From Planctomycetia bacterium (GTDB taxonomy: Bacteria; Planctomycetota; Phycisphaerae; Phycisphaerales; SM1A02), in assembly GCA_009936695.1 (NCBI GenBank), contig JAACEA010000170.1:1-7732 (forward strand): a stretch of 7,732 nucleotides of DNA, written 5' to 3'. The notes under the pieces were generated by a model. The model made no database searches. It saw only the letters and a program-made list of their open reading frames with translations, and had not been told where the DNA came from. Position 1 is the stretch's first letter, and the number at the start of each line of letters is the position of its first letter. This document shows positions 4,556 through 7,732 of this stretch, in pieces. The position numbers and the translations under genes are program-made.

Positions 4556-6589
4556 ATGAGCCAGATGACCGCGCCGACGCCGGCCTTCTCCCCCGAACCG
4601 CAGAACGAAGCCTCCGATCAGGGAGGCCGCCGACTCGAACGCCAGCTGTTCATCGCGCTGCTCGGTGGCATGCTCCTGCTGGTGAGCGGCATCGCCCGTC
4701 TCTTCGGCGCCAGCGCCGCGGTCTCCGACATTCCGGCCGCGATCGGTGCGATCCTCCTGCTCATCCCGCTCCTGAAGGGCGCGATCCGCGAAATGAAGCG
4801 TGGCGAGCCGTCCAGCGACGCCCTCGCCACCCTCGCGGTCATCGCCGCGATCGCGGTGAACGACCTTCGCACCGCCGGCTTCCTCGCGCTCTTCCTCTGG
4901 CTCTCGAAGCTGGTCCTGAGCCGAACCGCCTGGGGCGCCCAGCGGGCGATCCGCGAACTCGTGGAACTCACGCCGGACGTGGCCCGACGCCTCGACGCGG
5001 AGGGCAACGAGTCCGAGGTCAAGCTCGCGAATCTCGCGATCGGCGACATCGTGCGGGTCCGCCCCGGCGAGAACCTCCCGGTCGACGGACGCATCTCGAG
5101 CGGCTCGAGTTCGATCAACCAGGCGTCGCTCACCGGTGAAGCGGTACCGATCGAAGCGGCCGCCGGCACCGACGTCTACGCCGGTACCACCAACCTCACC
5201 GGACAGATCGACGTCGAGGTCACCGCGGTGGCGGACGAGACGACGATCGGCAAGGTCGAATCCCTGATCCGCGAGGCGGAAAGCGCCCGCAGCGACCGGC
5301 AGGAGATCATCGAGCGACTCGCGGGGTTCTACGTCCCCGTGGTGATCATGGTCTCCGCCCTCGTCTGGTTCTTCACCGTCCGAAGCCCCGACCGCGACGA
5401 GGCCGCCATCCGCGCCATCACGGTGCTGGTGGTGACCTGTCCAGGCGCGCTGCTCATCGCGTATCCCACGGCCATGGTCGCGGCGTTCGCGAGCGCGGCC
5501 CGACTTGGCATCATGATCAAGCAGACGCGGACGCTGGAGAGCGCCGCCAACGTCGACACCGTGGTCATGGACAAGACCGGCACCCTCACCACCGGCCGAT
5601 TCGCGGTGAGTCGTCTCGCCCCCGCCGACGGCGTGGATGGCGCCACGCTCCTGCAGGCCGCGGCCGACGCGGAACAGAGTTCGAATCACCCGCTCGCGAG
5701 GTCGATCCTCGACACCGCGGAGAAGGCCCGGATCACCGCCGCGTCGATCACCGAGTACACCGAGGTTCCCGGCCGAGGCGTTCGCGCCACGCGGGAGGAC
5801 GGCGTGATCAGCGCCGGACGCGGCGCCTGGCTCCGCGAACTCGCACCGGGCATCGATGCCGAGGTGTCCGAGGTCGAGGAGAAGATCGCGGGGATGTCGA
5901 GCGTGCACGTGATGCTCGGTGATCGATACCTCGGTGCCGTGGGCCTCGAAGACAAGCTTCGACGGAACGCCGGCGACGTGGTCGAGCACCTCCGAAAACT
6001 GGGCGTGCGTCGGATCTGCATCTTCACCGGCGACCGGCTGGACGTCGCGAAGCGAGTCGGCCAGTCCGTCGGCGTGGACTCCGTGGAGGCCGAGTGCCTT
6101 CCCGAGGAGAAGCACGCGGAACTCAAGCACCTCATCGCCAACGGCCACCGGACCCTGGTGGTCGGCGACGGCATCAACGACGGCCCGATTCTCGCCAGCG
6201 CCGACGTCGGCGTGGCGATGGGCCTCTCCGGCTCCGACATCGCGACCAACTCGGCCGGCGTGGCCCTGATGCACGACGATCTTCGGCACGTGCCGTTCCT
6301 GCTGGAGATCGCCCGCCGCACCAAGGGCATCATCACCCAGAACATCGCGGTCAGCCTGCTCCTCGCGGTGGTCGGCCTCGCCCTCGCGGCGACCGGCAAC
6401 ATCAACATCTGGCTGACCCCCTTCTATCAGGCGGTCGCGTACCTCTTCGTCATCCTGAACAGCCTCCGGCTGGTCCGGTTCGGCGAGGACTTCGCCGAGG
6501 ACGAGCAGGCCCGACGCCGGCTCGAGGCGGAACGGGAGCGTCGCAAGAGCCGCAGCCGGGAGGCCTCGGTCCGCCTCGCGAGAAACTGA
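4556..6589 (+). CDS. P1B-like cation-transporting P-type ATPase with CPG motif
   Basis: The 677-residue product is a complete P-type ATPase. It has a short polar N-terminus (1-29) with no CxxC metal-binding domain; early membrane spans at about 31-121; the actuator domain with LTGEAVP (192-198); spans at about 258-275 and 284-310; phosphorylation motif DKTGTLTTG with Asp339; SSNHPLA (376-382), the His-Pro of the P1B nucleotide domain; TGDR (491-494); hinge GDGINDGP (537-544); two last spans (about 597-613 and 620-638); and a charged Arg/Glu-rich tail to 677. The HP motif and span count place it with heavy-metal ATPases rather than KdpB. The transmembrane metal motif is TCPGALLIAYPTA (294-306): CPG instead of the usual CPC. 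The last spans lack the Tyr-Asn pattern of copper pumps and the Lys and Asp typical of zinc pumps, so the ion cannot be named. GGAG 5 nt upstream fixes the ATG at 4556. It is divergent from gpsA, and no metal regulator gene is nearby. Confidence 0.88.
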   Translation: MSQMTAPTPAFSPEPQNEASDQGGRRLERQLFIALLGGMLLLVSGIARLFGASAAVSDIPAAIGAILLLIPLLKGAIREMKRGEPSSDALATLAVIAAIAVNDLRTAGFLALFLWLSKLVLSRTAWGAQRAIRELVELTPDVARRLDAEGNESEVKLANLAIGDIVRVRPGENLPVDGRISSGSSSINQASLTGEAVPIEAAAGTDVYAGTTNLTGQIDVEVTAVADETTIGKVESLIREAESARSDRQEIIERLAGFYVPVVIMVSALVWFFTVRSPDRDEAAIRAITVLVVTCPGALLIAYPTAMVAAFASAARLGIMIKQTRTLESAANVDTVVMDKTGTLTTGRFAVSRLAPADGVDGATLLQAAADAEQSSNHPLARSILDTAEKARITAASITEYTEVPGRGVRATREDGVISAGRGAWLRELAPGIDAEVSEVEEKIAGMSSVHVMLGDRYLGAVGLEDKLRRNAGDVVEHLRKLGVRRICIFTGDRLDVAKRVGQSVGVDSVEAECLPEEKHAELKHLIANGHRTLVVGDGINDGPILASADVGVAMGLSGSDIATNSAGVALMHDDLRHVPFLLEIARRTKGIITQNIAVSLLLAVVGLALAATGNINIWLTPFYQAVAYLFVILNSLRLVRFGEDFAEDEQARRRLEAERERRKSRSREASVRLARN

Positions 6590-6599
6590 GTGGACGGGT

Positions 6600-6620
6600 G
6601 AAATCCGGGAGATCGATTTC
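6600..6620 (+). terminator. Weak stem-loop after the ATPase gene
   Basis: GAAATC (6600-6605) and GATTTC (6615-6620) form a perfect 6-bp, AT-rich stem with a 9-nt loop, 10 nt after the ATPase stop. No T-run follows (the next bases are A-rich), so it is at best a weak terminator or processing site. Confidence 0.25.
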
Positions 6621-6685
6621 CAAGAAAAGGTGTGACCCTTCGCCGCACCTCGCACGATTCCCTTCGATCCGGAAGACCGAACTCC

Positions 6686-6952
6686 ATGATCCAGCCCCTC
6701 CTCGCCCAGGCTGCCGCCGTCCATTCCCCCGGCATCCTCGAATCGATCTTCCGGGACTCGTCCAACGTGGCGCTGATCCTCATCTTCGGAGGGTCCTTCC
6801 TCACGGCCATCATCGCGATCGTCGGGGGCGTGAGCCAGAAGGTGCTCGTGGGTCGAAGTCAGGAACGAACGAGGCAGGAGGTCGCCGCCTACGTGGCGGA
6901 GGGGACCATGACCGCCGACGAAGGCGAACGCCTGCTTCGAGCGGGCAAGTGA
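6686..6952 (+). CDS. Small single-span membrane protein with SHOCT-like C-terminus
   Basis: The 88-residue product has one clear membrane helix, about residues 26-46 (SNVALILIFGGSFLTAIIAIV), then a charged helix (RSQERTRQEVAAYV) and a C-terminal segment EGTMTADEGERLLRAGK. That tail resembles the short SHOCT-type motif (a helix, a G-x-(I/M/L)-(T/S) turn, then D/E-E-hydrophobic helix), often found on small membrane proteins and thought to aid oligomerisation. The layout, one span then a charged helix, loosely recalls PspB of the phage-shock response, but there is no clear sequence match. The ATG at 6686 is chosen because GGAAG lies 10 nt upstream and the protein then begins near the hydrophobic part; an in-frame GTG at 6632 would add 18 polar residues and has its A/G-rich site too close. 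It lies 96 nt after the ATPase and may share its transcript. Function unknown. Confidence 0.68.
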   Translation: MIQPLLAQAAAVHSPGILESIFRDSSNVALILIFGGSFLTAIIAIVGGVSQKVLVGRSQERTRQEVAAYVAEGTMTADEGERLLRAGK

Positions 6953-7000
6953 GTCCCGCCCCGGCCCCGTGTGATGGGACCATGCCGGCGATGAATGGGG

Positions 7001-7006
7001 TACGCT
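7001..7006 (+). promoter_or_regulatory. Putative -10 box (TACGCT), leaderless start of the 7014 gene
   Basis: TACGCT is followed by exactly 7 nt (CGGCCGC) and then the ATG at 7014, the same spacing seen at gpsA. GGACCA at 6977-6982, 18 nt upstream, resembles the sequence in the -35 region of the DUF502 gene (1264-1269). No Shine-Dalgarno site is present, which fits a leaderless message. Confidence 0.4.
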
Positions 7007-7013
7007 CGGCCGC

Positions 7014-7732
7014 ATGAACGACGGGCACGAAACGCGACGCGGCGCGGTCCTTCCACCAGCGTTGTCGCGACATCGACCCGAACTCGCCGAACGACTTCAG
7101 GGCGTCGACGGGCTCGCCCCGGCCTCCCCCGTGCAATCCCCCGTTCCCGCCTCGATCACGCTGCCCCGCGAAGGAACGCGGCCGCTCGCGCTGTTCGTGC
7201 TCGGCGCCGGAGACGGCTCGGTGGTCGAGACCCTGCGCCAGGCGATGGATCGCGAACGGACCGACACCGTCGCGGTGGTCGTCGAACCCGATCGAAGACG
7301 CCTCGCCGGCTCGTTCTCGAGCCATGACTGGTCGGAGATCCTCGCGGATCCACGGATCCGATTCGCCGACGGCGACCCGATCGACGAGGCCATACGCAAC
7401 GCGCTCCCCGAAGTCGGGGATCCACTGCGTGCGATCGTCAACGGCGTCGGCCTGCTTCCCGGTGACGCCGCACGGTTCGAGTCGCTGCGGGAAGCGGTCC
7501 TCGAGGTCGGACGCGTCGCCAACACCCGGTTCCTCCTCGACGCCTCGCGACAGTCCGAACGTCGGGCGACGACGGCGGCTGCCCCCCGGTCGTCCGACGG
7601 TCCCCGGAGAATCGCGGCGATCGTCGACGCGGGCTCGACCGCGCTGCGACATCTCGCCACGTCGATCGGCGCGGCCGCCCGTCGCGCCGGGCATGACGTC
7701 CTGATTCGAAACAGCGACATCCGCCGCGACCC
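7014..7732 (+). CDS. Probable DUF115/Maf-like glycosyltransferase-type protein (3' partial)
   Basis: The frame is open from the ATG to the right edge (239 residues seen, no stop), so the gene continues outside. After a Pro-rich start (1-55), residues 56-120 form a Rossmann-like unit: PLALFVLGAGDGSVVETL, then VAVVVEPDRRRLAGSF, then WSEILADPRIRFADGD. The glycine loop, the acidic EPD ending the second strand and the L-x-DPR-(I/V)-x-F turn resemble the N-terminal part of DUF115 proteins such as the motility accessory factor (Maf) glycosyltransferases and MptE-like enzymes. A second segment begins near residue 198 (RRIAAIVDAGSTALRHLATSIG, then GHDVLIRN), like the first strand and helix of a GT-B or CgeB-like glycosyltransferase domain. 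A protein joining the two would be a large surface-glycosylating enzyme; this is inference from half a gene. Start supported by the TACGCT box 7 nt upstream; the bases before it in this frame show no better start. Confidence 0.6.
   Translation, partial: MNDGHETRRGAVLPPALSRHRPELAERLQGVDGLAPASPVQSPVPASITLPREGTRPLALFVLGAGDGSVVETLRQAMDRERTDTVAVVVEPDRRRLAGSFSSHDWSEILADPRIRFADGDPIDEAIRNALPEVGDPLRAIVNGVGLLPGDAARFESLREAVLEVGRVANTRFLLDASRQSERRATTAAAPRSSDGPRRIAAIVDAGSTALRHLATSIGAAARRAGHDVLIRNSDIRRD

Noticed and set aside
4348..4557. Upstream ATG (4557) for gpsA adding 70 residues
   Set aside because: The added part is Arg/Pro/Ser-rich and precedes a complete Rossmann start; the ATG at 4347 gives the family's usual length and has a -10 box 7 nt upstream.
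4556..6589. Assignment of the ATPase as KdpB (potassium pump)
   Set aside because: Length is similar, but the CPG motif in the membrane and the HP motif are P1B features, and no kdpA, kdpC or kdpF gene is adjacent.
6632..6685. GTG start for the small membrane protein
   Set aside because: The A/G-rich stretch before it ends 1 nt from the GTG, too close for a ribosome-binding site. The ATG at 6686 has GGAAG at a workable distance.
6953..6988. Possible terminator after the small membrane protein (GTCCC 6953-6957 with GGGAC 6976-6980; CCGGC 6961-6965 with GCCGG 6984-6988)
   Set aside because: The two 5-bp pairings compete with each other, have long loops and no T-tract; short repeats like these are common by chance in GC-rich DNA.
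4499..7015. 838-codon open frame on the minus strand opposite the ATPase
   Set aside because: High GC third positions leave the antisense frame free of stops. Its product is low-complexity (Arg, Gly, Asp, His) with no recognisable domain, while the plus strand has a full set of P-type ATPase motifs.
1..7732. Search for CRISPR repeats, tRNA, rRNA, insertion-sequence ends and phage or defence genes
   Set aside because: No regularly spaced repeats, cloverleaf, transposase motif or defence domain was seen by eye on either strand.

Overview
The window is GC-rich (roughly two-thirds G+C) and densely coded. It looks like chromosomal DNA from a Gram-negative bacterium. The gene content fits Planctomycetota, possibly a Phycisphaerae-like lineage: a TPR/peptidase-MA/PDZ protein, a DUF502 (COV-family) membrane protein with a long insertion, a bare regulatory PTS pair beside a hibernation factor, and weak or absent Shine-Dalgarno sites at several starts. 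That placement is an inference; no rRNA or other phylogenetic marker is present. I see no tRNA, rRNA, CRISPR array, insertion sequence or phage gene.

Layout: (1) 1-1233 (+), the 3' part of a zinc metallopeptidase gene that enters from the left edge, with TPR-like, HEFTH peptidase-MA and PDZ segments. (2) 1305-3299 (+), a compact four-gene run: a DUF502 membrane protein, short-form ribosome hibernation factor (hpf), EIIA of the PtsN/fructose type, and HPr. Gaps are 2, 22 and 12 nt, so one transcript is likely. (3) A GC-rich hairpin at 3300-3328 lies between this run and the convergent gpsA gene (minus strand, 3340-4347). (4) Divergently from gpsA runs a P1B-like cation-transporting P-type ATPase (4556-6589). 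It has a CPG motif in place of CPC and no N-terminal metal-binding domain, and its leader is about 90 nt with a strong predicted hairpin. (5) 6686-6952 (+) is a small single-span membrane protein with a SHOCT-like tail. (6) 7014 to the right edge (+) is the N-terminal part of a probable DUF115/Maf-like, glycosyltransferase-type protein.

Functionally, ptsN and HPr make a phosphorelay with regulatory rather than sugar-uptake character, next to a ribosome-silencing factor. This resembles the rpoN-hpf-ptsN neighbourhoods of Proteobacteria but without rpoN. HPr keeps both His15 and the regulatory serine. gpsA supplies glycerol-3-phosphate for phospholipids. Much of the rest is envelope-related: two membrane proteins, one transporter and a putative glycosyltransferase.

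The least ordinary signals are the repeated TAnnnT box exactly 7 nt before an ATG (gpsA and the 7014 gene), which suggests leaderless transcripts; the stem-loop that begins almost at the predicted 5' end of the ATPase mRNA; and the atypical metal-site residues of that ATPase. I found no convincing wholly new defence or mobile system here.
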